Both the position numbers and the translations under genes were made by a program. From positions 1-51,658 of the forward strand of contig CAYWMD010000050.1 of NCBI GenBank assembly GCA_964458575.1: a DNA stretch of 51,658 bases, written 5' to 3'. The notes beneath the pieces were generated by a model, which was not told the origin of the DNA, did no database searches, and saw only the letters and a list, made by a program, of their open reading frames with translations. Source of the stretch: CAYWMD01 sp964458575 (lineage in GTDB: Bacteria > Verrucomicrobiota > Verrucomicrobiia > Limisphaerales > JADLHS01). Positions 7,269-15,089 of the stretch are shown here, piece after piece; the first letter of the stretch is position 1, and each line of letters begins with the position of its first letter.

Positions 7269-8720
7269 CTAGAATTTGAAGTAGATGAAGGGATTGTACG
7301 TGCCGCCGGCCAGCCACGCGGCGCACACAACCAGCAAGCCAATCAAGCAAAGCGATTCGACGAGGTCCGTCGTCACGCGACCGAGGGAGCGGAAATCATC
7401 CGAAAACCCGGGCGCAAGTCGTGTGGTGAGCGCGTGCAGTCCGGTCCGCAACGGCATCGAAAAAAGCACGCCGGCGGCCATTGCCCATGCGACCTGGTGC
7501 GTCAGATATTCCTTTACCGGATGACCGGCGCCCGCGGTTGATGTGAAGCCGGCCATGTTCTGAAGCAGGGCGAGGGCGTGGCTGAAACTATCCGCGCGAA
7601 ACACGACCCAGCCCACGATGATTACCAGCAGGGCATACACATGCCGGGCCGGTCGCCACAGATTTTGCATCGCCGTTTCGAGCCGCGTGCGTTCGATCAC
7701 CAGGAAGCAGCCGTGATACAGGCCCCAAACGACAAAGGTCCAACTGGCTCCGTGCCAGAGGCCGCAGAGAAAGAACACGATGACGAGATTGAGATAATTG
7801 CGTCCCTCGGAGCAGCGGTTGCCGCCCAGGGGAATGTACAGATAATCGCGAAACCAGCTCGAGAGCGACATGTGCCAGCGATGCCAGAAATCCCGGATGG
7901 ATTGCGCCACGTAGGGAAAGTTGAAGTTCTCCAAAAACTCGAAGCCGAACATTTTTCCCAGACCGATGGCCATGTCCGAGTAGCCGGAGAAATCAAAATA
8001 GATTTGCACCGTGTAACACAGGGCGCCGACCCATGCCAGTGCCGGAGTCAATTCAGCTGCGGGCAGCCCGAAGATTTTATCGGCCGGCAGCGCCACCGCA
8101 TTCGCGATGATCACCTTCTTGGCCAGGCCGTAAACGAACCGCCGGACGCCGTCGGAAAACTTCGCGAGCGTGACGGTTCGTTGCACCAGCTGTGGCGCGA
8201 TGCCGCTCCAGCGCAGGATCGGCCCGGCAATCAATTGCGGGAAAAAGAAAATGTAGAGCGCAACCTCACCCGGGGTTTTTGCGGCCGTCCATTTGCGTCG
8301 GTAAACGTCAATGACGTAGGACAGCGCGTGAAAGGTGAAAAACGAAATGCCGATGGGCAGGGTCACCCGGTTGAAGCGCACGGGGGCGATGCCGACAAGG
8401 GCCAGCACGGCGTTCAGGTTGTCCACGGCGAAGTTGGCGTATTTGAAAAAGGCGAGCACGCCGATGTTCAGGGCGATGGCCACGCCGACGGCCCATTTGC
8501 GTTGCGCCGGATTCGGGGTTTGCTCCACCCATCGCCCGAGGAGGAAGTTCAGGAGCGTTGAAGCCAGCATGAGAAAGACAAAAATCACCTCGCCCCACGC
8601 GTAAAAAATGATGCTGAAAATCAGGAGCCAGAGATTTCGCAGGCGCAACGAAGGAATGCCCAGCCCCAGCAATACCACGGGGAGAAAGAGAAACAGGAAG
8701 ATGGGAGAGCTGAAAACCAT
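7269..8720 (-). CDS. AlgI-like MBOAT membrane O-acyltransferase
   Basis: This 483-residue integral membrane protein belongs to the MBOAT family, AlgI/DltB branch. It starts with MVFSSPIFLFLFLPVV, the characteristic AlgI N-terminus, and has roughly ten hydrophobic segments. The conserved histidine lies in LCGLWHGASWTFVVWG, preceded by the FRDYLYIPLGGNR motif typical of AlgI. It transfers acetyl groups from a cytoplasmic donor across the membrane to an AlgX/AlgJ-like partner, encoded immediately downstream. Length is normal for the family. The start is the first ATG, which leaves a 344-nt divergent gap to the citrate synthase gene. Confidence 0.95.
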   Translation of the reverse strand: MVFSSPIFLFLFLPVVLLGLGIPSLRLRNLWLLIFSIIFYAWGEVIFVFLMLASTLLNFLLGRWVEQTPNPAQRKWAVGVAIALNIGVLAFFKYANFAVDNLNAVLALVGIAPVRFNRVTLPIGISFFTFHALSYVIDVYRRKWTAAKTPGEVALYIFFFPQLIAGPILRWSGIAPQLVQRTVTLAKFSDGVRRFVYGLAKKVIIANAVALPADKIFGLPAAELTPALAWVGALCYTVQIYFDFSGYSDMAIGLGKMFGFEFLENFNFPYVAQSIRDFWHRWHMSLSSWFRDYLYIPLGGNRCSEGRNYLNLVIVFFLCGLWHGASWTFVVWGLYHGCFLVIERTRLETAMQNLWRPARHVYALLVIIVGWVVFRADSFSHALALLQNMAGFTSTAGAGHPVKEYLTHQVAWAMAAGVLFSMPLRTGLHALTTRLAPGFSDDFRSLGRVTTDLVESLCLIGLLVVCAAWLAGGTYNPFIYFKF

Positions 8721-9064
8721 GGGTTTTGGCTCAGGTGCGGCGATCCGGAAGTTGGCCGATCAGGGGAGACAACCGATCGAGGCGGCTGGGCAACGGCACA
8801 ATGGAGCGGAACTCGCCGGGCGTCATCGGCAGAGACTTTAGTAAGCGGGCGCGAGTCCGGCAAAACCAATTTCAATTCCCGTCGCGGCGCCCATGGCGGG
8901 CGCACCACGGGATGTCGCCCGGCATGCTCCGGCTGTCCGGATGGAGAGACGATCCGGTGTGGCGGCAGGCACATTTTTTGAGTTCCCGCGTTTCCTCGCT
9001 TGCCAAAAATGCGTTTCCTCGCACACTAAGCGGCAATTATTAAACATCAGCAATCAGGTTGCAC
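8721..9064. other. Divergent intergenic region between algI-like gene and gltA
   Basis: These 344 bases separate two divergent genes and should hold both promoters. No open frame here looks coding and no tRNA could be folded. A weak TTGCCA (9000-9005) upstream of gltA could be a -35 box but no convincing -10 partner was found. A short inverted pair (CGGAT and ATCCG near 8940-8960) is the only structure noted. Confidence 0.5.
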
Positions 9065-10363
9065 ATGAGTAAAGAGGCCAAATTGGAATTGGACGGGAAG
9101 GTTTACAGCCTCCCCGTGACCGAGGGGACGGAACGCGAGAAGGCGATTGACATCTCCAAGCTGCGTGACACGTCCGGCTACATCACGCTGGATGACGGCT
9201 ACGGCAACACGGGATCGTGCCTGAGCCAGATCACCTTCATTGACGGCGAGCAGGGCATCCTGCGTTATCGCGGAATTCCCATCGAGGAACTGGCGGAGAA
9301 GTCCACGTTCGTGGAGACGGCGCACCTGATCATTTACGGCCACCTGCCGACCCGGCCGGAGTTGAAGAAGTTTTCCGACCTGCTGACCGCCAACGCGAAT
9401 CTGCACGAGGACATGAAGTACCACTTCGAGGGTTTCCCGTCGAACGCGCATCCGATGGCGATTCTCTCGGCGATGATCAACGCCAGCAGTTGTTTCGACG
9501 CGAGCGTGATGCGGCGTTACAACAATGGCCGCTTTGAAATTCATGCCGCGCGGTTGATCTCCCAGGTCCGCACCATCGCGGCTTTTTCCTACCGCAAGTC
9601 GCACGGTCTGCCGATCATTTATCCCAAGCCGGCCTACAAATACACGGCCAACTTCCTGCACATGATGTTCTCCGAGCCGTATGAGGATTATGAAATCAAA
9701 CCGGAGGTGGTGCGGGCCCTGGATCTGATCTTCCTGCTACACGCCGATCACGAGCAGAATTGTTCGACGGCGACGGTGCGCATGGTGGCATCCAGTCAGG
9801 CGAATCTGTTCGCCAGTGCGGCGGCGGGGGTATGCGCGTTGTGGGGGCCGTTGCACGGCGGCGCCAATCAGGCGGTGGTGGAGATGCTCGAAGCCATTCA
9901 CCAGGAAGGCGACGACGGGTCCAAGTTCATCGCGGCGGCCAAGGACAAAACCAGCGGCCGGCGGCTGATGGGTTTTGGTCACCGCATTTACAAGCATTAC
10001 GATCCGCGCGCCAAGATCATCAAGCAGGCCTGCGACAATTTGCTCAACGTGCTCCAAATTTCCGACCCGTTGCTGGACATTGCCAAACGGCTGGAAGAGA
10101 CGGCGCTGAAGGATTCCTATTTCGTCGAGCGCAAGCTTTATCCCAACGTGGATTTTTACAGTGGCATCATCATGCGCGCGCTCGGCATTCCCTTGGAAAT
10201 GTTCCCGGTGATCTTCGCCATTGGGCGCATGCCGGGCTGGATTGCCAACTACAAGGAAATTGCCGAAGACCTCAAGGGCCGGATTTATCGTCCGCGCCAG
10301 ATTTATACCGGGCCGGCTGTCAACCACTACATTCCCTTGCATCAGCGGAAAGCGCCGAAGTAA
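9065..10363 (+). CDS. gltA: Type II citrate synthase
   Basis: This 432-residue enzyme condenses oxaloacetate with acetyl-CoA to give citrate, the entry step of the TCA cycle. Catalytic residues are visible at positions nearly matching the E. coli enzyme: His264 (GPLHGGAN), His306 (GFGHRIYK) and Asp363 (NVDFYSG), with HADHEQN at 226-232. Length and the extended N-terminal domain (LELDGKVYSLPV) mark the hexameric, typically NADH-sensitive Gram-negative form; actual allostery is inferred. A TTG two codons upstream is possible, but the ATG at 9065 follows a CAGG element at suitable distance. The gene stands alone, convergent with the next. Confidence 0.97.
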   Translation: MSKEAKLELDGKVYSLPVTEGTEREKAIDISKLRDTSGYITLDDGYGNTGSCLSQITFIDGEQGILRYRGIPIEELAEKSTFVETAHLIIYGHLPTRPELKKFSDLLTANANLHEDMKYHFEGFPSNAHPMAILSAMINASSCFDASVMRRYNNGRFEIHAARLISQVRTIAAFSYRKSHGLPIIYPKPAYKYTANFLHMMFSEPYEDYEIKPEVVRALDLIFLLHADHEQNCSTATVRMVASSQANLFASAAAGVCALWGPLHGGANQAVVEMLEAIHQEGDDGSKFIAAAKDKTSGRRLMGFGHRIYKHYDPRAKIIKQACDNLLNVLQISDPLLDIAKRLEETALKDSYFVERKLYPNVDFYSGIIMRALGIPLEMFPVIFAIGRMPGWIANYKEIAEDLKGRIYRPRQIYTGPAVNHYIPLHQRKAPK

Positions 10364-10402
10364 GGCCGCCCGGCGGGGCGATGGTCCGCCGATCAGGTCT
10401 GT

Positions 10403-10777
10403 TCAGTCGAACGTCGTGCCGAACCACTTTTGGTAAAGCGGGCCCACCACGGGCATCGGTTTCAGCTGACCGTTGATGGCGGCGATCAGGCCCATCACCC
10501 AAAGCACCAGCATCGAAACCCAGAGGGCAAAAACAGCCAGCCAGCCCACGATTGGGATAAACAACAAGATGAACTGGGCCAGCCCGACAGCAATACCCGT
10601 CAAAAAGAAGCCGAGCACCTGCCGGAGGTGAAACGCTCCCAGGCGGGTCTTTTTGCTGCTGTGCAGAACAATTGCGACGATGAATCCAATCAACGTGAGA
10701 TAGCTGACAATGGCGACGCTCTTGTCCTCGGGGACATCGGGTGTTGTGGTCACGGGCGGTGGGGTGGTGGCATCCAT
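10403..10777 (-). CDS. DUF4870-like small membrane protein
   Basis: This 124-residue protein has a short Thr/Pro-rich N-terminus (TTPPPVTTTPDVPEDKS) and about three hydrophobic helices: SYLTLIGFIVAIVLH, LGFFLTGIAVGLAQFILLFIP and VFALWVSMLVLWVMGLIAA. The LGAFHLRQ element between helices one and two is typical of DUF4870 (Tic20-like small membrane proteins). No enzymatic motif is present. The frame is open 44 codons further upstream but that stretch has no family similarity, so the ATG at 10777 is preferred. It is convergent with gltA, 39 nt away. Confidence 0.82.
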   Translation of the reverse strand: MDATTPPPVTTTPDVPEDKSVAIVSYLTLIGFIVAIVLHSSKKTRLGAFHLRQVLGFFLTGIAVGLAQFILLFIPIVGWLAVFALWVSMLVLWVMGLIAAINGQLKPMPVVGPLYQKWFGTTFD

Positions 10778-11150
10778 GGCGGGGTGGTGTTTGGGGGTTG
10801 GTTTAGGGACTTTTGTTCCCAGCTCGAGGGGAGACGAGTGAACGGGATTTGGCTCTGAAAACTCGCACTTTTGTGAAACGCGGTTTCTGGCGCGCGAACA
10901 TGCCGGCATGATGCTGCGATGCCGGCGCGCGAGTCAACCCCATCCTCCGGTGAGGCACCGCATCATTTCAAGATAGTGCTCCCTCGCCGCCGGACAGCCG
11001 TCAGTTGTGGAATCGCCAAAATGAGGAGAAAACCGGGCGGAGGGAATTATACGCGTTGCGGAGCAGCGACACGGTATGAAAACTGCAACGCCATGAGTTG
11101 ACAGGTTGGGGTTTTCCGATAAAAAGTCGCCTGGTTGACGCAGTTCCAGC
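10778..11150. other. Divergent intergenic region with a 12-bp palindrome
   Basis: This 373-nt gap lies between a leftward membrane-protein gene and the rightward signalling gene. It contains a perfect palindrome CATGCCGGCATG (10899-10910) flanked by CGCGCG tracts on both sides, which could be a regulator site or a small hairpin. No coding frame here is convincing. Confidence 0.45.
11098..11125 (+). promoter_or_regulatory. Possible sigma-70-like promoter for the receiver-kinase gene
   Basis: A perfect TTGACA lies at 11098-11103, followed after 16 nt by TAAAAA (11120-11125), which matches four of six -10 positions. It lies about 25 nt upstream of the ATG at 11151. Suggested by pattern only. 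Confidence 0.35.
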
Positions 11151-12251
11151 ATGAAGAAGATCCTGGTTATTGACGACGAAGAGTGGTTGCGCGAAATGGT
11201 GCAACTGGCCCTGCGGCAGCGCGGTTATTCCGTGGTCGAGGCGGAGAACGGCGCCGTGGGCATCGAAAAGGCGCGCATGGAACTGCCGGACCTGATCCTT
11301 TGCGACGTTAACATGGAGAAGGTGGACGGCTATCTCACGCTGTCGTCCCTGCGCAACGAGCCCGCCACCGCGGCCATTCCGTTCATTCTCATGACCGGCC
11401 TGGCCGACAACGCCGGCATGCGTCACGGGATGGAACTGGGGGCGGACGATTACTTGCCCAAACCGTTCACGATTGAGGCGCTCTACGCGGCGGTGGAGGC
11501 GCGCCTCCGGAAGGCGCAAATGCTCCGGGAAGAATCCGAGCGGCGATTGACCGACCTGCGCAACGCCATCAGCATGGCCCTGCCCCATGAACTGCGCACG
11601 CCGCTCAACGGCATCATCGCCTACGGGGAGATCTTCAAATCGGACGCGGCCACGTTGCAGCCCGGTGAAATTGCCGAAATGGGGCAGGTGATTTCAGACT
11701 CCGGCCATCGCCTCGAACGGCTGGTGGAGAATTTTCTCATTTATGCCCAGTTGGAACTGCTGGGCGCGGACCCTGGCCGCGTCGCGGTCCTGCGTTCGAA
11801 GCGATCGTTGTTCCCGGCGCGGGTCGTTGAAACCCACGCAAGCCGGCAGGCGGAGCAGGCCAACCGCGCCGCGGACCTCGAACTGAACGTCCGCAGTGTT
11901 CCCGTGCCGATGTCGGAGAATTACCTCGGCAAGGTGGTGGATGAACTGACCCAAAACGCGTTCAAGTTTTCAAAAGCCGGCACTAAAATTCAGGTCAGCC
12001 TGATGGAAACGGATGGCGCGGTGATCCTTGTCGTGGCGGACAGCGGCCGTGGTTTTTCCACGGAACAGATTTCCAAGGTCGGCGCTTACATGCAGTTCGA
12101 TCGCAAACTGCACGAACAACAGGGCCTCGGTCTGGGATTGAGCATCGCCCGGCGGCTGACCGAATTGCATGGTGGCACGCTCACCATTCAAAGTCCCCGG
12201 GGCGCCGGCGCGGTGGTTCAGGTTCGCCTGCCTTTGGATCCGGGGCGTTGA
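11151..12251 (+). CDS. Soluble receiver-histidine kinase signalling protein
   Basis: This 366-residue protein joins an N-terminal CheY-like receiver to a C-terminal histidine kinase without membrane segments. The receiver has VIDDEE, phospho-acceptor Asp52 (LCDVNM) and Lys104 (YLPKPF). A helical linker (115-135) leads to a HisKA domain with His146 in ALPHELRTPLNG, then an HATPase domain with the N box ELTQNAFKFS, the G1 box VADSGRGFS and the G2 box GLGLGLSIA. The receiver-first order means kinase activity is probably controlled by phosphorylation from another kinase, as in cytoplasmic phosphorelay proteins. No output regulator gene is adjacent. Stimulus and target are unknown. Confidence 0.94.
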   Translation: MKKILVIDDEEWLREMVQLALRQRGYSVVEAENGAVGIEKARMELPDLILCDVNMEKVDGYLTLSSLRNEPATAAIPFILMTGLADNAGMRHGMELGADDYLPKPFTIEALYAAVEARLRKAQMLREESERRLTDLRNAISMALPHELRTPLNGIIAYGEIFKSDAATLQPGEIAEMGQVISDSGHRLERLVENFLIYAQLELLGADPGRVAVLRSKRSLFPARVVETHASRQAEQANRAADLELNVRSVPVPMSENYLGKVVDELTQNAFKFSKAGTKIQVSLMETDGAVILVVADSGRGFSTEQISKVGAYMQFDRKLHEQQGLGLGLSIARRLTELHGGTLTIQSPRGAGAVVQVRLPLDPGR

Positions 12252-12263
12252 TCCACCCCGATG

Positions 12264-13175
12264 TCACCGCAGCAGGTGTTCGTAACGTTGCTGCAATCCC
12301 GGAATCTCCCACGCCGGTGGCTCCGGCCGGCCGGTCAGCGGGTCGAGTTGTAACGGCGGCCGCAGTCCATGTTCGACCAGGTGCGCGAGCAGAAAGAGCA
12401 CGGTGATGCCCACGACCGGCGTAAAGTCCACTTTCCCCACTCGCATCGGCAGGTAACGCATCGGCGCGAGCAATCGGCGTGCGGCGGCGTCCAAGGAGTC
12501 CCAGCCCGGATGCCGCCCGAAGTAGAGATAGTTGTGCAGCAGGTAAACGGTGAGCAGCGCGGCGATCAGATATTGCCACGAAAAATACGCGCTCAAACCC
12601 ACCAACGCCCCTTGCGCCAGCCGGCTGAGTTCCGAAATCGGTTGGGGCATCAACCCCCAACGGGCAAGCGGCCAGGACAGGAGCCACCACAAGGAAAATC
12701 CGAGCACGAAGGGTAACAGCAGTTTTCGCCCCGCCGGCCAGCCGGTGACAAAGCCCAAATGAGCGCGCGCCAGCCGGAACATAAGTTGATTCGCGCCGCC
12801 GGCGGGCAGCAGCAGCGAGAGGAGCAGCAGCCACAGCACGAAATTTCCCAGCAACAGGCCGAAACTGAGCAGGGAATAAAGGAACATCAGATTCAGCGCG
12901 TCGCTGCGGAACGCCAGTTGCGTCGCGACCAGATTCAACGTGCCTGTCCATTCCACCGCCGGGCCGATTACGCGGTAGAAGCCCGCGCGCATCACGAGCA
13001 AAACCGTCAGCGCGGCTGCGTAATGCCAGCGCCGGTACCGGCTGGGCTCGGCCCGGCGCAACGTGCCGATCAGCGTGGCCGGCGTTGCGGAACTGAGCGG
13101 ATCCAACGGCAGCGTCCGCCAGTTCAGCCACAAAAGAAGCCCGGCGAGGTTCAGGATGAAATCAATGATGTCCAC
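12264..13175 (-). CDS. YggT-like integral membrane protein
   Basis: This 303-residue protein has around eight hydrophobic helices. Near its C-terminus MRYLPMRVGKVDFTPVVGIT resembles the YggT family signature (proline-rich segment, then DFxP and a hydrophobic helix), and a related layout appears in the N-terminal half, consistent with a doubled YggT unit (usual single proteins are ~90-190 residues). Family role is poorly known; links to osmotic tolerance and cell-division or envelope proteins have been proposed. The start is a GTG at 13175, immediately after a palindromic short-repeat block. It follows sucD in the same direction. Confidence 0.65.
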   Translation of the reverse strand: MDIIDFILNLAGLLLWLNWRTLPLDPLSSATPATLIGTLRRAEPSRYRRWHYAAALTVLLVMRAGFYRVIGPAVEWTGTLNLVATQLAFRSDALNLMFLYSLLSFGLLLGNFVLWLLLLSLLLPAGGANQLMFRLARAHLGFVTGWPAGRKLLLPFVLGFSLWWLLSWPLARWGLMPQPISELSRLAQGALVGLSAYFSWQYLIAALLTVYLLHNYLYFGRHPGWDSLDAAARRLLAPMRYLPMRVGKVDFTPVVGITVLFLLAHLVEHGLRPPLQLDPLTGRPEPPAWEIPGLQQRYEHLLR

Positions 13176-13176
13176 A

Positions 13177-13244
13177 GAACCGTTAAACGGTAAGACCGTG
13201 AATCATTGAACCGGTTCAACGATTTAACGAATCACGATTCAACG
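13177..13244. repeat. Degenerate 7/8-nt tandem repeats in two inverted arms
   Basis: The sucD to YggT gap is made of short units such as TTCAACG, ATTTAACG, AATCACG and ATTCAACG. The two arms are inverted around a perfect palindrome TTGAACCGGTTCAA (13206-13219), and the left arm holds a further hairpin ACCGT-TAA-ACGGT. It is one of seven such short-unit arrays in the window. Confidence 0.7.
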
Positions 13245-13251
13245 TTGTTTC

Positions 13252-14151
13252 TCACATCAGCTTCAGCAAAGCCTCCGCCATTTCGCTCGGAGTTGCCGCC
13301 ACGCCGATGCCCGCGTCCTTGAACGCCGCGATCTTCGCCGCGGCCGTGCCCTTGCCGCCGCTGATGATCGCGCCCGCGTGCCCCATGCGGCGTCCGGCCG
13401 GCGCCGTCGCGCCCGCGATGAAACCGGCGACGGGCTTCTTGCAATTCTGTTTGATCCATTCGGCGGCTTCTTCCTCGGCGCTGCCGCCGATTTCGCCGAT
13501 CATGATGATGCCATGCGTCTCGGGATCGTCGTTGAACATTTTGATGACGTCCAGGTGGGACGTGCCGTTGACCGGATCACCGCCGATGCCGACGCAGGTG
13601 CTCTGGCCGACCCCGCGCGAGGTGAGTTGCCACACGGCTTCATAGGTCAACGTGCCGCTGCGCGACACGACGCCGATGTCGCCCTTCTTGTGGATGTAAC
13701 CCGGCGCAATGCCGATGCGGCAGCCGCCGTGAGAATCTTTGCCGTCCCCGGGGGTCACGATGCCTGGGCAATTTGGTCCGATGAGCCGTGTGCGCTTGCC
13801 GTCCATCGCGCGTTTCACCTTGACCATGTCATTGACCGGAATGCCTTCGGTGATGGCGACCACGAGGTCGAGTCCGGCATCAACGCCTTCCAGAATCGCA
13901 TCCGCCGCGAAGGCGGGCGGGACGAACACCGCGCTGGCCGTTGCGCCAGTTTGTTTCATCGCGTCGGCCACGGTATCGAAGATGGGAACGCGCTTTCCAT
14001 TGTGCTCGAAGGTTTGGCCGCCCTTGCCAGGCGTGACGCCGGCGACGATTTGCGTGCCGTAATCAATCGAGAGTTGGGCATGCCGCGCGCCGAAGCTGCC
14101 GGTGATGCCTTGGACGAGAACTTTGGTGTTGGGTTTAACGAGGATGGCCAT
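13252..14151 (-). CDS. sucD: Succinyl-CoA synthetase alpha subunit
   Basis: This 299-residue protein is the alpha subunit of succinate-CoA ligase (ADP- or GDP-forming), which makes succinate, CoA and a nucleoside triphosphate from succinyl-CoA. The CoA-binding Rossmann domain starts with VQGITGSFG, IGPNCPGI lies at 124-131, and the phosphorylated histidine is His258 in RMGHAGAI. Length is normal. The beta-subunit gene lies upstream on the same strand but two small genes come between, whereas sucC and sucD are usually adjacent or overlapping. No purine-rich ribosome site precedes the ATG; instead an array of heptamers begins 5 nt upstream. Confidence 0.97.
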   Translation of the reverse strand: MAILVKPNTKVLVQGITGSFGARHAQLSIDYGTQIVAGVTPGKGGQTFEHNGKRVPIFDTVADAMKQTGATASAVFVPPAFAADAILEGVDAGLDLVVAITEGIPVNDMVKVKRAMDGKRTRLIGPNCPGIVTPGDGKDSHGGCRIGIAPGYIHKKGDIGVVSRSGTLTYEAVWQLTSRGVGQSTCVGIGGDPVNGTSHLDVIKMFNDDPETHGIIMIGEIGGSAEEEAAEWIKQNCKKPVAGFIAGATAPAGRRMGHAGAIISGGKGTAAAKIAAFKDAGIGVAATPSEMAEALLKLM

Positions 14152-14156
14152 GAAAC

Positions 14157-14184
14157 ATTTACGATTTTAGATTTACGATTTACG
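14157..14184. repeat. Four tandem 7-nt repeats upstream of sucD
   Basis: On the plus strand the array reads ATTTACG, ATTTTAG, ATTTACG, ATTTACG in exact 7-nt register. It occupies the place where the sucD ribosome-binding site would be expected, so it may affect translation initiation. No inverted partner arm was found. Confidence 0.8.
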
Positions 14185-14205
14185 CGTCCGTGACTGTTGT
14201 GCTGA

Positions 14206-14700
14206 TTATCGGAGGTCAAACAAATACAGAACTGCAGCCCAGCCGCTGGGCATCGAACTGGGCGGAGTCTCCAATTCTTTCCCGTATTTCACCACCATTT
14301 TCAAAAAGTAATGCGCGTGGAAAAGCGCTTCGACGATGGGCCGCGTGTGACTAAGCCATTCTTTGTTGTGCGACACCTCGAATTCCTTCCCGGTTCCTTG
14401 GGCAACGATTTCCTTGAACCACTTGTTCAGTGGGCGGTCGGGAAACAAATTTTGCAAAGCTTTGCAGATTCCCTCGGTTAATTGCTGAAAGTGATAGACC
14501 TTGAACGATTGGTGGTAGAATCGGTAAAAGCCATCTTCCATGCACCAGTGACTCTCGACGTGCGCCAACATTTTTTCGAGTTGCGGCAACTGCTGCTTGA
14601 TGTTCTGGGGGAGCTTGTTCGCGTTCTCCCACTGCTCGCGAAAGATGGCCGCGACTTCTGAGTCCTCGCGGATTGAATTGGATGTTTGCGCCGGTTGCAT
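14206..14700 (-). CDS. Hypothetical protein between sucC and sucD
   Basis: This 164-residue protein is not recognised. It is soluble, mostly helical and unusually rich in His and aromatic residues (for example FYRFYHQSFKVYHFQQ and LFHAHYFLKMVVKYG). These may form a metal or cofactor pocket, but no known motif is complete. The open frame extends 32 codons further upstream into the VOC gene; the ATG at 14700 avoids that overlap and is preceded 8 nt earlier by the VOC stop. Its position between the two succinyl-CoA synthetase genes suggests co-expression with them, nothing more. Confidence 0.75.
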   Translation of the reverse strand: MQPAQTSNSIREDSEVAAIFREQWENANKLPQNIKQQLPQLEKMLAHVESHWCMEDGFYRFYHQSFKVYHFQQLTEGICKALQNLFPDRPLNKWFKEIVAQGTGKEFEVSHNKEWLSHTRPIVEALFHAHYFLKMVVKYGKELETPPSSMPSGWAAVLYLFDLR

Positions 14701-14708
14701 GGTGAGGT

Positions 14709-15080
14709 TCAGCGTCCGGGATTCCGCTTGTGAACGCAAATCGTGTTGCCGTCCGGGTCGAAAATCATCGCCATGCGGCAGACGGGCGTCTGGCATTGGT
14801 CCATGCGAAATTTCACGTTGTGATTCTTCAAGTGCTCAATCGCCGCATCGAAGTCCTCGACTTCCAACGCGGCGGTGCAGCCGTCGGGACTGGGCTTGAA
14901 CTGCGGGGCGCTGCCGATGGCCAGGGCGTAAGGTCCGAATTCATACTCCGTCCATTGGCCGTGTTCGGAATCCACAACGGACGTGGGTTTCAAATTCAGC
15001 ACGCCCTCGTAAAACTTTCGCGCCCGCGCCACGTCCGTGACCGCGTAGCAGCAAAAAGCGATTTCGAGGACTTTGAGCAT
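14709..15080 (-). CDS. VOC-superfamily (glyoxalase/dioxygenase-like) protein
   Basis: This 123-residue protein has the paired beta-alpha-beta-beta-beta modules of the vicinal oxygen chelate fold. Visible signs are the early FYEGVLNLKPT segment, the central TAALEVEDFDAAIEHLK and the closing FDPDGNTICVHKRN, which is the common PDGNxIxL ending. Usual metal positions (early His and late Glu) are not clearly conserved, so it may bind a ligand rather than catalyse glyoxalase chemistry. It starts 9 nt after sucC ends and precedes the hypothetical gene by 8 nt, placing it firmly in the sucC-sucD operon. Confidence 0.88.
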   Translation of the reverse strand: MLKVLEIAFCCYAVTDVARARKFYEGVLNLKPTSVVDSEHGQWTEYEFGPYALAIGSAPQFKPSPDGCTAALEVEDFDAAIEHLKNHNVKFRMDQCQTPVCRMAMIFDPDGNTICVHKRNPGR

Positions 15081-15089
15081 GGCCTGCTT

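Noticed and set aside
8850..8925. tRNA-like stretch with TTCAATTCCCG followed by GCGGCGCCCA
   Set aside because: No matching acceptor arm, anticodon arm or proper T stem could be drawn around it.
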